A DNA stretch of 37,815 nt from an uncultured Lachnospiraceae bacterium (lineage in GTDB: Bacteria > Bacillota > Clostridia > Lachnospirales > Lachnospiraceae): the NCBI GenBank assembly GCA_910585605.1, contig CAJUFL010000036.1, forward strand, positions 1 through 37,815. The letters are read 5' to 3'. The position numbers were made by a program, and so were the translations under genes. The notes beneath the pieces are model-generated. The model worked only from the letters and a program-made list of their open reading frames with translations. It made no database searches and was not told the origin of the DNA. Shown here piece by piece: positions 1 to 8,301 of the stretch; position 1 is the first letter of the stretch; the number at the start of each line of letters is the position of its first letter.

Positions 1-10
1 CAAGAAACAG

Positions 11-226
11 CTTCCATGGCGACTTTATTGTATCAATGAACAGCAGGAATCTATGGATATAGGGTTCTTAAGAAAGACCTTGTGGAAACGTCGGTACTTA
101 GAGGGTAGCCTGCTTGCAGGATAGCCTCTTATGTACCCGTTACGTTGGAATATTGAGTGCAAACGCGTCTTTCGTAGAACCCTATATCCATAGATTCCTG
201 CGTCCGTCACCAACTCGCCATGGAAG
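11..226. repeat. Long imperfect inverted repeat, about 216-nt hairpin
   Basis: Outer arms 11-22 and 215-226 are a perfect 12-bp inverted match (CTTCCATGGCGA). Arms 44-68 and 176-200 are a perfect 25-bp inverted match, 73-78 pairs with 167-172, and the inner part 87-120 pairs imperfectly with 116-146 around a small loop near 112-117. The whole folds into one long rod with internal loops. It lies upstream of the EcsC gene's promoter, so it is not that gene's leader. It could be a MITE-like element, a structured RNA or the end of an element lying to the left. I do not recognise the family. Confidence 0.75.
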
Positions 227-265
227 CGTCCCCTAGTAATATAAACAAGAATTTCCTATCTAATA

Positions 266-294
266 TTGCAAAATGGAAGAAAACTCCATATAAT
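266..294 (+). promoter_or_regulatory. Promoter for the EcsC-family gene
   Basis: TTGCAA at 266-271 and TATAAT at 289-294 are separated by 17 bp. The predicted transcript start near 301 leaves a short leader before the ribosome site at 304-312, which supports the start at 319 rather than the in-frame ATG at 220 inside the hairpin arm. Confidence 0.6.
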
Positions 295-318
295 GCTATT
301 TATAAAGGAAGGTGCATT

Positions 319-1158
319 ATGAGTCGGTTTTCATGGGAAAATGAATGGAGATTACAGGAATTAAAAGAAGAATCTTTTGTTGTTAAGCATGTAATGGATA
401 AGACTCCGAAATGGGTCAGTCTGGTGGAAAAAAAGGTGCCGGATACGTTGCAGCATACATTAGAGGCAGCATTTACTAAGGCGTTTGTTGCAGTGTTTGA
501 AAAAGGAGTAGGAATTATTGAGAAGACTTATCGTAAGGATAAACAGATTCTAAAATTCAAATTTAATGCACAGGAAATGGATAAGGAAAATTTTAACCGT
601 AAAAATGTTAAAAGATTTGAACGACAGGCAAAGAGGACTGTGGGCAAAAATCTGGTGATTTCGACTGTAGAGGGAATTGGTTTCGGAATTGTAGGATTGG
701 GAATTCCGGATATTCCTATTTTTGTTTCTATACTCTTAAAAAGTATATATGAAATAGCAATCAGCTATGGATTTTCTTATACTACAGAGAAAGAAAAATT
801 GTTTATTTTAAAAATGATTGACGCAGCACTACAAACCGGAGATGATCTGCGTAAAAAAAATATGGATGTAAATAAACTGATTGACAGATATTATAATGAG
901 GAAAGGAGTCAGGAGCAAGAAAAAGAAACGGATGAATTTGTGACAGAACTTCAGATTATTCGGCAAATTGATACATCTGCTCAGGCACTGTCCCATGAGC
1001 TTTTGTATGGAAAATTTGTACAAGGTATGACTTTTGTGGGGGTTGTAGGAGGAACAGCGGACTTTACCTGTTTGAAACGTATTACAGATTATGCAGCACT
1101 TAAGTATAAACGGCGTTTTTTACTCCGTCAAAATCCGGAGAGAATGGAAGATGTGTAA
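319..1158 (+). CDS. EcsC family protein
   Basis: About 279 aa, resembling the EcsC protein family (named after B. subtilis EcsC, of unsettled biochemical role, often membrane-associated). The middle (about residues 115-150) is a hydrophobic stretch containing GFGIVGLGIPDIPIF and a following ILLKSIYEIAISYGF segment, the typical core of this family. The N-terminal part is charged and helical. The start at 319 is preceded by AAAGGAAGG (304-312) with 6-nt spacing; an in-frame ATG at 220 has no ribosome site and lies in the inverted-repeat arm. The stop is 23 nt before the antiporter start, so the two are probably cotranscribed. Family assignment is from motif memory; the function is not established. 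Confidence 0.75.
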   Translation: MSRFSWENEWRLQELKEESFVVKHVMDKTPKWVSLVEKKVPDTLQHTLEAAFTKAFVAVFEKGVGIIEKTYRKDKQILKFKFNAQEMDKENFNRKNVKRFERQAKRTVGKNLVISTVEGIGFGIVGLGIPDIPIFVSILLKSIYEIAISYGFSYTTEKEKLFILKMIDAALQTGDDLRKKNMDVNKLIDRYYNEERSQEQEKETDEFVTELQIIRQIDTSAQALSHELLYGKFVQGMTFVGVVGGTADFTCLKRITDYAALKYKRRFLLRQNPERMEDV

Positions 1159-1181
1159 GAAAGGAGATTCCGCATAATTGC

Positions 1182-2126
1182 GTGAAAAAAGTGAGAATGG
1201 ATATTTTAATTGCATTGGTTTTTTTAATAGTTGGTTTTATATTGTTGATTAAAGGTGCAGACTGGTTTGTTGATGGTGCAGCAGGAATTGCTGCCCGGTT
1301 TGGTATTCCTCAGCTGGTAATAGGGCTTACAATTGTGGCAATGGGTACTTCTGCACCGGAAGCGGCAGTCAGTATCACTGCTGCAAAAACCGGAAATGCA
1401 GGTATTACTATTGGAAATGTACTTGGAAGCAACATTATGAATATATTGGTTATTCTTGGTATTACTTCCCTTATTACGGCGGTAGCGGTACAAAAATCTA
1501 CTGTTCGTTATGAAATACCTTTTATGCTGGTGATTACCGGAGTGTTGATGTGGCTTGGATGGACAGGGAAGGAAATCGTATTTTGGGAAGGGATCGTACT
1601 TTGGGGATTATTTATTATTTATCTGGCATATTTATTTGTTATGGCGAAAAAAGGGCAGGCAGAGGAAGAGGAGGAAAAACCAAGAGCACTCTGGATTCAG
1701 ATTATTATGCTGTTTGTGGGTGTGGCAGGTATTGTGTTTGGCAGTGATCTGACTGTTGACAATGCGTCAAAGATTGCATCGGTGTTGGGAATGGATGATC
1801 GTTTGATCGGACTTACAATCGTGGCATTCGGAACCTCATTGCCGGAATTGGTGACCTCCGTAACTGCGGCAACAAAAGGAAAGGCAGATATTGCAATCGG
1901 TAATATAGTGGGAAGCAATGTTTTTAATATTTTATTTGTGGCAGGAACAACAGCATTAATTACCCCTGTAGCATTTAAAGAAAGTTTTTTGATTGATTCA
2001 TTGGTTGCAATTATTGCGGGAGTATTATTGTGGGTCGGTGTTCTAAAAGAACAGAAATTGAAACGGTCAGCAGGGGGGGTTATGTTAATTGGATATGTAA
2101 TTTATTTTATATATTTATTAGTTTAG
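1182..2126 (+). CDS. Calcium/sodium antiporter, CaCA family (YrbG-like)
   Basis: Integral membrane cation/Ca2+ exchanger of about 314 aa with the internal two-fold repeat of the family. The two alpha-repeat signatures are visible as GTSAPEAAVS (about residues 56-65) and GTSLPELVTS (about 218-227), each followed by a G-N-(V/I)-(L/V)-GSN motif. About ten hydrophobic segments alternate with short loops, and an acidic cytoplasmic linker (EEEEEKPR) separates the halves. The likely role is exchange of Ca2+ for Na+ or H+ across the cytoplasmic membrane. The start is GTG at 1182 behind AAGGAG (1161-1166), with a slightly long 15-nt spacer; ATG at 1197 is possible but further from the ribosome site. 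Confidence 0.9.
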   Translation: MKKVRMDILIALVFLIVGFILLIKGADWFVDGAAGIAARFGIPQLVIGLTIVAMGTSAPEAAVSITAAKTGNAGITIGNVLGSNIMNILVILGITSLITAVAVQKSTVRYEIPFMLVITGVLMWLGWTGKEIVFWEGIVLWGLFIIYLAYLFVMAKKGQAEEEEEKPRALWIQIIMLFVGVAGIVFGSDLTVDNASKIASVLGMDDRLIGLTIVAFGTSLPELVTSVTAATKGKADIAIGNIVGSNVFNILFVAGTTALITPVAFKESFLIDSLVAIIAGVLLWVGVLKEQKLKRSAGGVMLIGYVIYFIYLLV

Positions 2127-2307
2127 AATGATTCTTTACATGGGGATATCATAATAAAAAAGTGATATGCAAATCCACAGGAAGTTGAAAAGAACTCTTC
2201 TTTTTTGATTATTTCCGTGGTAAAATAAATACGAAAAATTAGTTTACAGGATAAAATTTAGGATTGTCAGGATTTATATAGGATGATAAGAAAAGGGGTA
2301 CGTCAAT

Positions 2308-2862
2308 ATGGGATTTTGGCATAGAGGTGGATTTTTTAGCAGTGTAAAAGGACATGTGATCAAATGGTGGCAGCAAGTAATTTTGCCCGTTTTACATATT
2401 AATCTTGACCATGGAAAAGCTTCGGGCACAGTACAGGCGGATCGGCAGATAATACAGGATAAGGTGGAATCAAAGGAAGTATCTGAACATACTTTGAGTG
2501 GGAATGAGGCAGTAGATACATCCAAATCCCAAACGGATGATCTGGAACTGGCAAGACAGAAAGCGGAACAGGTCAGGCATGAAGAAGAGTTACGCCGGCA
2601 AAGAGAGATGGAAAGATTGAAAACGGAGGCTCAGGAGCAGGCACGGATAGCTTCCATTATGAATGCGAATAAGGTAAATATCAATGCATTTATTAAAGAA
2701 GGTGAAGAAAACCGGAATGCCGGAGAGGCAGAAAAAAAACGTCAGGAAGAGATGAGACGGGCACAGGAAATTATTGAACGTCTAAATAGGGAAGCGGCAG
2801 AGGATGAGGCAAAGAAACAAGCCGAGATTGAAGCTGCAAAGCAAAAGGCAGAGGGGAATTAA
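2308..2862 (+). CDS. Hypothetical coiled-coil protein
   Basis: About 184 aa; not recognised. The N-terminus (about 1-35) is rich in Gly, Trp and hydrophobic residues (HRGGFF, WWQQVILPVL) and could associate with the membrane without being a clear signal peptide. From about residue 75 to the end it is a long, highly charged Glu/Lys/Arg/Ala region with strong coiled-coil character, interrupted near residue 120 by NKVNINAFI. The ribosome site AAAAGGGG lies just upstream. Its stop codon (2860-2862) directly abuts the TTG start of the HD-GYP gene, so the two are surely cotranscribed and probably translationally coupled, hinting at a shared function. Confidence 0.7.
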   Translation: MGFWHRGGFFSSVKGHVIKWWQQVILPVLHINLDHGKASGTVQADRQIIQDKVESKEVSEHTLSGNEAVDTSKSQTDDLELARQKAEQVRHEEELRRQREMERLKTEAQEQARIASIMNANKVNINAFIKEGEENRNAGEAEKKRQEEMRRAQEIIERLNREAAEDEAKKQAEIEAAKQKAEGN

Positions 2863-3522
2863 TTGAGTGATACAGCTTTGATTATGGAGGAAGAAAATCA
2901 GTTTAAAGAATATCATGAGCATCTGATAAGGATATTAAATGATATTATATCCTGCCGTAGTGTGGAATCTGTCAGACATGTCCAGTATGTACAGGAATAT
3001 ACGAGGGTTCTGGCGGAGCAGTATGCTAAACTGTATCCCAGGTCTAAGATGACAAAGCATAAGATCAATCTGATCGTACAGGCGGCGAGGCTGCATGATG
3101 TGGGTAAGATTACAATGCCGGATTCTGTTTTAAAGAACCCAGGTCAGCTGTCAAAATGGGAAATGGAGCAGCTGAAGGAGCATACGATTAAGGGGAGCGA
3201 GATCATACAGATTGTGTCGGAATTTCAGGATAGGGATTATCGTAGAATCTGTTGTAATGTGTGTCTATATCATCACGAAAAATATGATGGGACAGGATAT
3301 CCTTATGGACTCAAAAAGGACAGGATTCCGTTAGAGGCACAATTAGTTGGTCTGGCAGATATGTATGATGCACTGGTAAATGCAGAAGTAAATAAAAAGC
3401 CATATTCAAAAGATATAGCTTTTTATATGCTGATGAATGGTAAGTGCGGAGAATTATCACCAAGAATGAAGGAATGTCTTCAGGAAGCAAAAGATATACT
3501 GGAAGTGGTATATATTGAATAG
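2863..3522 (+). CDS. HD-GYP domain protein, putative cyclic-dinucleotide phosphodiesterase
   Basis: About 219 aa, a stand-alone HD-GYP-like domain with no receiver or GAF sensor. Visible motifs are RLHDVGKI (metal-binding HD, about residue 77-78), the lysine-rich DSVLKNPGQL, HT near 105, YHHEKYDGTGYP (the HD-GYP signature), and LADMYDALVN followed by KPYS. HD-GYP enzymes typically hydrolyse c-di-GMP or cGAMP in the cytoplasm; activity here is inferred. Translation starts at TTG 2863, with GAGGGG upstream at 2851-2856, immediately after the coiled-coil gene's stop. A terminator follows at 3533-3572. Confidence 0.82.
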   Translation: MSDTALIMEEENQFKEYHEHLIRILNDIISCRSVESVRHVQYVQEYTRVLAEQYAKLYPRSKMTKHKINLIVQAARLHDVGKITMPDSVLKNPGQLSKWEMEQLKEHTIKGSEIIQIVSEFQDRDYRRICCNVCLYHHEKYDGTGYPYGLKKDRIPLEAQLVGLADMYDALVNAEVNKKPYSKDIAFYMLMNGKCGELSPRMKECLQEAKDILEVVYIE

Positions 3523-3532
3523 TATATGAAAG

Positions 3533-3572
3533 GAACTGTCAAGCGGGATCATCCTGTAAGACGGTTCTTTTT
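3533..3572 (+). terminator. Rho-independent terminator after the HD-GYP gene
   Basis: Stem GAACTGTC (3533-3540) pairs with GACGGTTC (3560-3567), with one G-U pair, and is followed by a T-run at 3568-3572. It closes the antiporter to HD-GYP stretch before the glycosyltransferase gene. Confidence 0.7.
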
Positions 3573-3690
3573 GTCTTTCATAAAAATTTCACAAGACTTT
3601 TTTTATAAAATGTATTAGAATAAAAAAATGATTTGTAATGGAAGATAATTTAGGATAGAGATAAATCTAAATAATAGGGAGAATTGTATC

Positions 3691-5844
3691 ATGAATATTG
3701 GTTTATTTACGGATACTTATTATCCGGAGTTAAATGGAGTTGCCAATTCTGTTTATATTTTAAAAAAGGAATTAGAAAAGAAAGGTCATAATGTATACGT
3801 GATTACAACAAAGACACCGGATGCTCCGGCTAATGAAAAGGGAGTGTTCAGAGTGCCGTCTAAGGCGTGTTCGTTTGTACCAGAGCGAAGAGTAGGATTG
3901 TTCTATCATCCTAAAATAGCGTTGAAGATTCACAAGATGAAACTAGATGTTATTCATACAAATACGGAGTTTGCCATCGGTATGTTCGGGCGGCTCATGG
4001 CTCATGAACTACTGATTCCTATCGTGCATACTTATCATACAATCTATGAGGATTATACGCATTATATTAAAAAATACATTTCAAGTGAAAAAAGAGCAAA
4101 GCAATTGGTGAAATTGTTTAGCAAATTCAGCGTCCGCAGTGCAGAGGAACTGATTGTTCCCACGGAGAAAGTGGCAGATTTAATGCGGTGTTACGGAGTC
4201 AAACCGGATATTAATGTCATTCCTACAGGTATTGATTTAAGCCGTTTTGGAGTACGGGACAGCGAAGTGCAGAGATTGAAGCTGAAAGTATCACTTGGTA
4301 TTCCGAAAGAGAATAAGGTTGTCTTATATCTTGGACGTATATCCGAGGAGAAAAATATTGATGAGGTTATGCAATATCTGGATTATTATATGGAAGCACA
4401 CGAGAATGTAACATTTCTGGTGATAGGTGATGGACCATATAAAGGTGCATTGGAACGGGTTGCCAGGGGATTGAGACACAGAAGACAGATTATATTTGCC
4501 GGAGCAAAACCATGGGATGAAATTACCCATTATTATCAGTTGGCGGATGTGTTTGTATCCGGTTCTACAAGTGAGACACAGGGACTTACTTATATTGAAG
4601 CATTAGCCTCCGGGCTTCCGGTTGTGGCGAGAAGAGATTCCTGTCTGGAAGGAGTTTTGTTTCAAGGGGAAAACGGATATGAGTTTGTGGACAGAAACTC
4701 TTTTGTATATGGAATGGATCAAGTGCTTTGGAATGAAAAGCAGATTGATTATGCAAAGAATGCATTAGAGAGTGCACAGAGGTTTTCTACCGAAGAATTT
4801 GCGGCAAAGGTAGAAAATATTTATTTCCATGTGACAAAAACCCATCGTCACATTCTCATGAAAATGGCAAATAAAGTGGCGGATAAAATTGGGTATGAAC
4901 GTACAGGTGTTAAACCGTTAGGCGGGAAAATGGCCATGAATCTTGGGAAATCGGATATGGATGCCAGCCGTATAGCACTTGGCTGTATGAGGATGGATTC
5001 CCTGTCGGTACAGGAAGCAGAAAAGCTGGTAAACGTTGCACTGGAACAAGGGATTACATTATTTGATCACGCTGATATTTATGGCGATGGCAGGAGTGAA
5101 GAAATATTTGGGAAAGTGCTTTCTGAAAATAAAGGTATGCGGGAGAGGATGAGGATACAGACCAAATGCGGAATCCGAAAAGGATTTTATGATTTTTCAA
5201 GAGTGTATATCCTGTCTTGTGTGGAAGACAGCCTGAGGAGGCTGCAAACAGATTGTATTGATCTGCTTCTACTGCACAGACCAGACGCATTGATGGAAGC
5301 TGATGAGGTTGCAGAAACCTTTCACCAGCTGGAGAGAAGTGGAAAAGTAAGGCAATTTGGAGTGAGTAATTTTAATTCTTTTCAGTTGGAATTATTGCAG
5401 TCTGCCTGTAGAGAAAAACTGTTAGTGAATCAGATGCAGTTTGGTTTAATGCATGCGGGAATGGTGAGCAGCGGGATAGAAGCAAATACATTATTTGATG
5501 GAGGTATCCAGAGAGATACGGCAATATTGGATTACTGCCGTCTTCATGGTATTACAGTTCAGGCCTGGTCACCTTTGCAATATGGTTTTTTTGAGGGTAA
5601 TTTTGTAGATAATGAGAAGTTTCCGGAATTAAATGTTGTACTGGAAAGACTGGCGAAGCAATTTAATGTCACAAAGGCTGCAATTGCAATTGCATGGATT
5701 TTAAGACATCCTGCAAATATTCAGGTGATTGCAGGAACCACAAATATAGAGCATTTAAAGGAGTTGTGTAAGGCAGTAAATATACATTTAAACAGGAAAG
5801 AATGGTATGAACTTTATCGGGCAGCAGGGAATATACTGCCATAA
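3691..5844 (+). CDS. GT4 glycosyltransferase (diacylglycerol glucosyltransferase type) fused to aldo/keto reductase
   Basis: A single 717-codon frame. Residues 1-about 385 are a GT-B, family 4 glycosyltransferase resembling 1,2-diacylglycerol 3-alpha-glucosyltransferases, which start membrane glycolipid synthesis: TDTYYPELNGVANSVY at the N-terminus, HTYHTIYEDYTHY near 112, VIPTGIDLSRF, GRISEEKN, and the donor-site E-x7-E in SETQGLTYIE. After a linker of about 30 residues, residues about 414-717 form a complete aldo/keto reductase of the YdhF-like type. Its catalytic tetrad is visible as D459, Y464, K492 and H529 (DHADIYG, TKCGI, LLLLHRPD), with the late NADPH-binding AGTTNIEHL. Normally these are two proteins. 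Met414 (ATG 4930) sits where a free reductase would begin and has a weak AGGCGGG upstream, so internal initiation is possible. The main start is ATG 3691. Each domain call is firm; the purpose of the fusion is unknown. Confidence 0.88.
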   Translation: MNIGLFTDTYYPELNGVANSVYILKKELEKKGHNVYVITTKTPDAPANEKGVFRVPSKACSFVPERRVGLFYHPKIALKIHKMKLDVIHTNTEFAIGMFGRLMAHELLIPIVHTYHTIYEDYTHYIKKYISSEKRAKQLVKLFSKFSVRSAEELIVPTEKVADLMRCYGVKPDINVIPTGIDLSRFGVRDSEVQRLKLKVSLGIPKENKVVLYLGRISEEKNIDEVMQYLDYYMEAHENVTFLVIGDGPYKGALERVARGLRHRRQIIFAGAKPWDEITHYYQLADVFVSGSTSETQGLTYIEALASGLPVVARRDSCLEGVLFQGENGYEFVDRNSFVYGMDQVLWNEKQIDYAKNALESAQRFSTEEFAAKVENIYFHVTKTHRHILMKMANKVADKIGYERTGVKPLGGKMAMNLGKSDMDASRIALGCMRMDSLSVQEAEKLVNVALEQGITLFDHADIYGDGRSEEIFGKVLSENKGMRERMRIQTKCGIRKGFYDFSRVYILSCVEDSLRRLQTDCIDLLLLHRPDALMEADEVAETFHQLERSGKVRQFGVSNFNSFQLELLQSACREKLLVNQMQFGLMHAGMVSSGIEANTLFDGGIQRDTAILDYCRLHGITVQAWSPLQYGFFEGNFVDNEKFPELNVVLERLAKQFNVTKAAIAIAWILRHPANIQVIAGTTNIEHLKELCKAVNIHLNRKEWYELYRAAGNILP

Positions 5845-5867
5845 CCCGTAAAAATTACATGGAGTTC

Positions 5868-5896
5868 TTTACTTTTTTACAAAATCATGCTACATT
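5868..5896 (+). promoter_or_regulatory. Promoter for the trigger-factor-like lipoprotein
   Basis: TTTACT (5868-5873) and TACATT (5891-5896) are 17 bp apart with a TG extension (TGC) before the -10. The gene begins 60 nt downstream at 5956. Confidence 0.5.
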
Positions 5897-5955
5897 ACTG
5901 AGTATCGAGAAAAAGAATTTGTAACATTATTATAAAGGATAAAAAGGAGTTAGAA

Positions 5956-7071
5956 ATGAAAAAAAGAATAACATTGGGGATGGCAGGAATTATGATAATT
6001 TCGATATTGGCAGGTTGTGGAAACCAATCCTATTTAATGGATGAAAAATATTCGGATTATGTAAAGCTTTGCGGTTATAAGGGTATTGAAGCTACAAAAG
6101 TTACATTTGATATTACAGATGAAGAAATTGAAGAAGCGGTTAATGCAGGAATGTATGAATTTGTAACGTATGATCCTGTAAAAGACCGAGGGGCAGAAAT
6201 TGGGGACTATGCGAATATTGACTATATGGCAACGATTGACGGCGAAGAAAATGAAGATTACTCAGGAGAGGGAGAAGATATTGTGATCGGAGAAGGATAT
6301 ATATATCCTGAAGTTGAGGATGTCTTGAAGGGAATGAAGACCGGAGAAAAAAAGACAGTGGAAGTGGAACTTACGGAGGATTATGCTGATGAGGAGGAGA
6401 TTGGCAAGAAGGCAACCGTAGAAGTAACATTAAATGAGATTAGTGTAGAAAAATTTCCTGAATATAATGATTCCTTTGTAAAAGAAAATCTGAATTATGA
6501 TTCTGTTGCGGCGTATGAAGAATCTGTAAAGCAGGATTTGATAGATGAGAAAAGTACAGAATACAAATATGCTGCAATTGGGGAAATTATAGATTTTTTG
6601 TTAAATAATTCTCAATTTAATGGATATCCGGACGAGCTATATGAAAAATGTAAAGAAGATTATGAAAATAATAATGAGTATAATGCATCCATGTATGGAA
6701 TGGAGATAGATGAGTATATGGATTTATTTGGTCTTGATGAAGAGACTGTTAAACAGGAGATTCTGGATAGTGTGAACACGGAACTGATTATCGGTGCCAT
6801 TGCACAGGCAGAGAAGATAGAATGTTCTAAAGATGAGATTACGAAATTTGTGGAGGAAATTTATGAGGATTACGAATATGAAAGTCCGGAAGAATTTTTA
6901 GAGGATTACAGCGAAGAAGAAGTCGGATATGAGATTATTTATGAAAAAGTACTTGATTTTCTCTATGAAAATGCTAAATATATAGAAATTACGGAAAAAG
7001 AATATAATGAACAGTTAGAGGCTGAAGAGGCGGAAGAGTTTGATATAGAGGAAGAAGAAACACAAGAGTAG
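5956..7071 (+). CDS. Lipoprotein with trigger-factor-like FKBP/chaperone fold
   Basis: About 371 aa. The N-terminus is a lipoprotein signal peptide (MKKR, hydrophobic core, lipobox LAGC) with the lipidated Cys at residue 21. The mature part resembles trigger factor without its ribosome-binding N-domain: an FKBP-type domain (about 75-160; IGDYANIDYMATIDG, GEGYIYPEVEDVLKGMKTGEKK, YADEEEIGKKATVEVTL) and a helical C-terminal arm region (VAAYEESVKQDL onward). The tail (about 355-371) is extremely acidic. The likely role is an extracytoplasmic peptidyl-prolyl isomerase or foldase anchored on the outer face of the membrane, by analogy with PrsA; this is inferred. The ribosome site AAGGAG is near 5943 and a terminator follows at 7101-7147. 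Confidence 0.82.
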   Translation: MKKRITLGMAGIMIISILAGCGNQSYLMDEKYSDYVKLCGYKGIEATKVTFDITDEEIEEAVNAGMYEFVTYDPVKDRGAEIGDYANIDYMATIDGEENEDYSGEGEDIVIGEGYIYPEVEDVLKGMKTGEKKTVEVELTEDYADEEEIGKKATVEVTLNEISVEKFPEYNDSFVKENLNYDSVAAYEESVKQDLIDEKSTEYKYAAIGEIIDFLLNNSQFNGYPDELYEKCKEDYENNNEYNASMYGMEIDEYMDLFGLDEETVKQEILDSVNTELIIGAIAQAEKIECSKDEITKFVEEIYEDYEYESPEEFLEDYSEEEVGYEIIYEKVLDFLYENAKYIEITEKEYNEQLEAEEAEEFDIEEEETQE

Positions 7072-7100
7072 ATATTGTAAAAAAATGTTAAAATGTATCG

Positions 7101-7147
7101 TGGCGGTTTCCAAAGATAAGTTTTTGGGAACCGCCATAGCTGTTTTT
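7101..7147 (+). terminator. Rho-independent terminator after the lipoprotein gene
   Basis: Stem TGGCGGTTTCC (7101-7111) pairs with the complementary arm at 7126-7136 and is followed by a T-rich stretch to 7147. It also separates the convergent muramidase gene. Confidence 0.75.
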
Positions 7148-7203
7148 GTAGACAATCGACTGATTATATTATGCGGCATCAGCCAGTATGGATTATGAGG
7201 AAT

Positions 7204-7851
7204 TTAGACATTAGTGATTATAGGATCATCACATGTGTCATTGTCGATGTCTAACAGAATGCTTTTTTTGAAGCGATCTTCATCTACATCGCCAGAAATT
7301 CCGTCAATCCTTCCGCGGTCTGTATATTGCCAGCCGCTCCAGTAATGCCAGATATTTTCCATATCTGGACGATCCACTCCATAGTCAGCAATCCAGAGAG
7401 GGTATTTTCTTAGCCGGTCATCAGCAAATTTATGGGAGGCATTGGAAGCGTCACTGTATATAACCGGTTCGTGATGAGTTTCCTGTTCCAAGGTGATCAA
7501 AAACTGTATTGCGATTTCTCTTATTTCTGTTCTTGTTAAATCCCCGAAATCCTCGAAATCCATGGCAGGTTTTGCATGCTGTGTTTTTCCTTTAATATGT
7601 GAGGCGAAAAAACGAGCTTCATTTCGTGCTTCGGCAGTGGTACGTGCTGTGACATAGTGATAAAAACCGATTGCCAGCCCTTCTTTTTCGGCATCCCTGT
7701 AATTTCGTTCGAAATCAGGATCAACATAGGAGGTTCCCTGGGTTGCCTTGATGTAGACTACCCGGATTCCTGCCTCTTTTACTCTTCTAAAATCAATTTT
7801 TCCCTGCCATTTACTGATATCTATTCCATGCAGAGTACTGTTTTTTGTCAT
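7204..7851 (-). CDS. Glycoside hydrolase family 25 muramidase (lysozyme)
   Basis: About 215 aa, essentially a bare GH25 domain, an N,O-acetylmuramidase cleaving the MurNAc-GlcNAc bond of peptidoglycan. Visible motifs are GIDISKWQG at the start (catalytic-pocket Asp), VYIKATQG, GFYHYVTA, the acidic MDFEDFGD in the active site, PVIYSDA, LWIADYG, and WQYTDRGRIDGISGDVDEDRF at the end. No signal peptide or cell-wall-binding repeat is visible, so it may be cytoplasmic until lysis or exported non-classically. The start at 7851 is chosen because AAGGAG lies 7 nt upstream on the minus strand; an in-frame ATG at 7872 overlaps that region and has no ribosome site. Transcription diverges from the thiamin operon. 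Confidence 0.88.
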   Translation of the reverse strand: MTKNSTLHGIDISKWQGKIDFRRVKEAGIRVVYIKATQGTSYVDPDFERNYRDAEKEGLAIGFYHYVTARTTAEARNEARFFASHIKGKTQHAKPAMDFEDFGDLTRTEIREIAIQFLITLEQETHHEPVIYSDASNASHKFADDRLRKYPLWIADYGVDRPDMENIWHYWSGWQYTDRGRIDGISGDVDEDRFKKSILLDIDNDTCDDPIITNV

Positions 7852-7945
7852 ATGGAATCTCCTTTGCATCAATTTTCTATTTATAAAGTATGCAAACGGA
7901 AAGAAAATGTTATATTTTTGTAAAAAAACAATTTTTAGAATTTGG

Positions 7946-7974
7946 TTGTAAATTAGCCGGGATTGTGTTACACT
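7946..7974 (+). promoter_or_regulatory. Promoter of the thiamin operon
   Basis: TTGTAA (7946-7951) and TACACT (7969-7974) are separated by 17 bp, with TG-rich sequence before the -10. The predicted transcript start near 7981 falls just before the TPP riboswitch. Confidence 0.65.
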
Positions 7975-7989
7975 GGCTTAGAATTGAAT

Positions 7990-8080
7990 ATGAACGGGGA
8001 GCTTGTGGAGCAGGCTGAGAGGAAGTCATCAACTTCGACCCGCAACCTGATTTAGGTAATGCTAACGTAGGGATTCGAGA
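7990..8080 (+). promoter_or_regulatory. TPP riboswitch (THI element)
   Basis: Classic thiamin pyrophosphate aptamer landmarks occur in order: CGGGGAGC (7995-8002), GGCTGAGAGGAAG (P3 side, from 8013), a hairpin with CAACTTCGACCCGC, AACCTGATTTAGGTAATGC, and AACGTAGGGATTCG. It is followed by a rho-independent terminator at 8110-8150 and then thiC, so it most likely acts by transcription attenuation when TPP is bound. Confidence 0.96.
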
Positions 8081-8109
8081 TATATGTGTGAATATGATCT
8101 TATATGATT

Positions 8110-8150
8110 TTAGGAGACTCTCTGCAAATTTTAGGAGTCTCCTAATTTTA
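8110..8150 (+). terminator. Riboswitch-controlled attenuator upstream of thiC
   Basis: TTAGGAGACTC (8110-8120) pairs perfectly with GAGTCTCCTAA (8135-8145), followed by TTTTA. It is placed 30 nt after the aptamer and 150 nt before thiC, as expected for the expression platform of the TPP riboswitch. Confidence 0.85.
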
Positions 8151-8301
8151 TGCAGAAAGCATAAGCCGGAATGGAATAGCTATATTGGAATTGTCTGCAA
8201 ACGAAAGAAACTTCCAAGGATGTTTCGGTGTTTGTCGGTGGCATGACGGATAACTCTGGCAATGGTCATAAAGATTAAAAAGTGGAAAGGAAGGTATCAG
8301 G

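Noticed and set aside
66..76. TTAAGAAAG in the left hairpin as another VanR-like binding site
   Set aside because: A single copy inside a hairpin arm with no partner at helical spacing and no promoter; chance in AT-rich DNA.
220..318. N-terminal extension of the EcsC protein from ATG 220
   Set aside because: The ATG lies in the inverted-repeat arm, upstream of the promoter (266-294), and lacks a ribosome site; ATG 319 has AAAGGAAGG.
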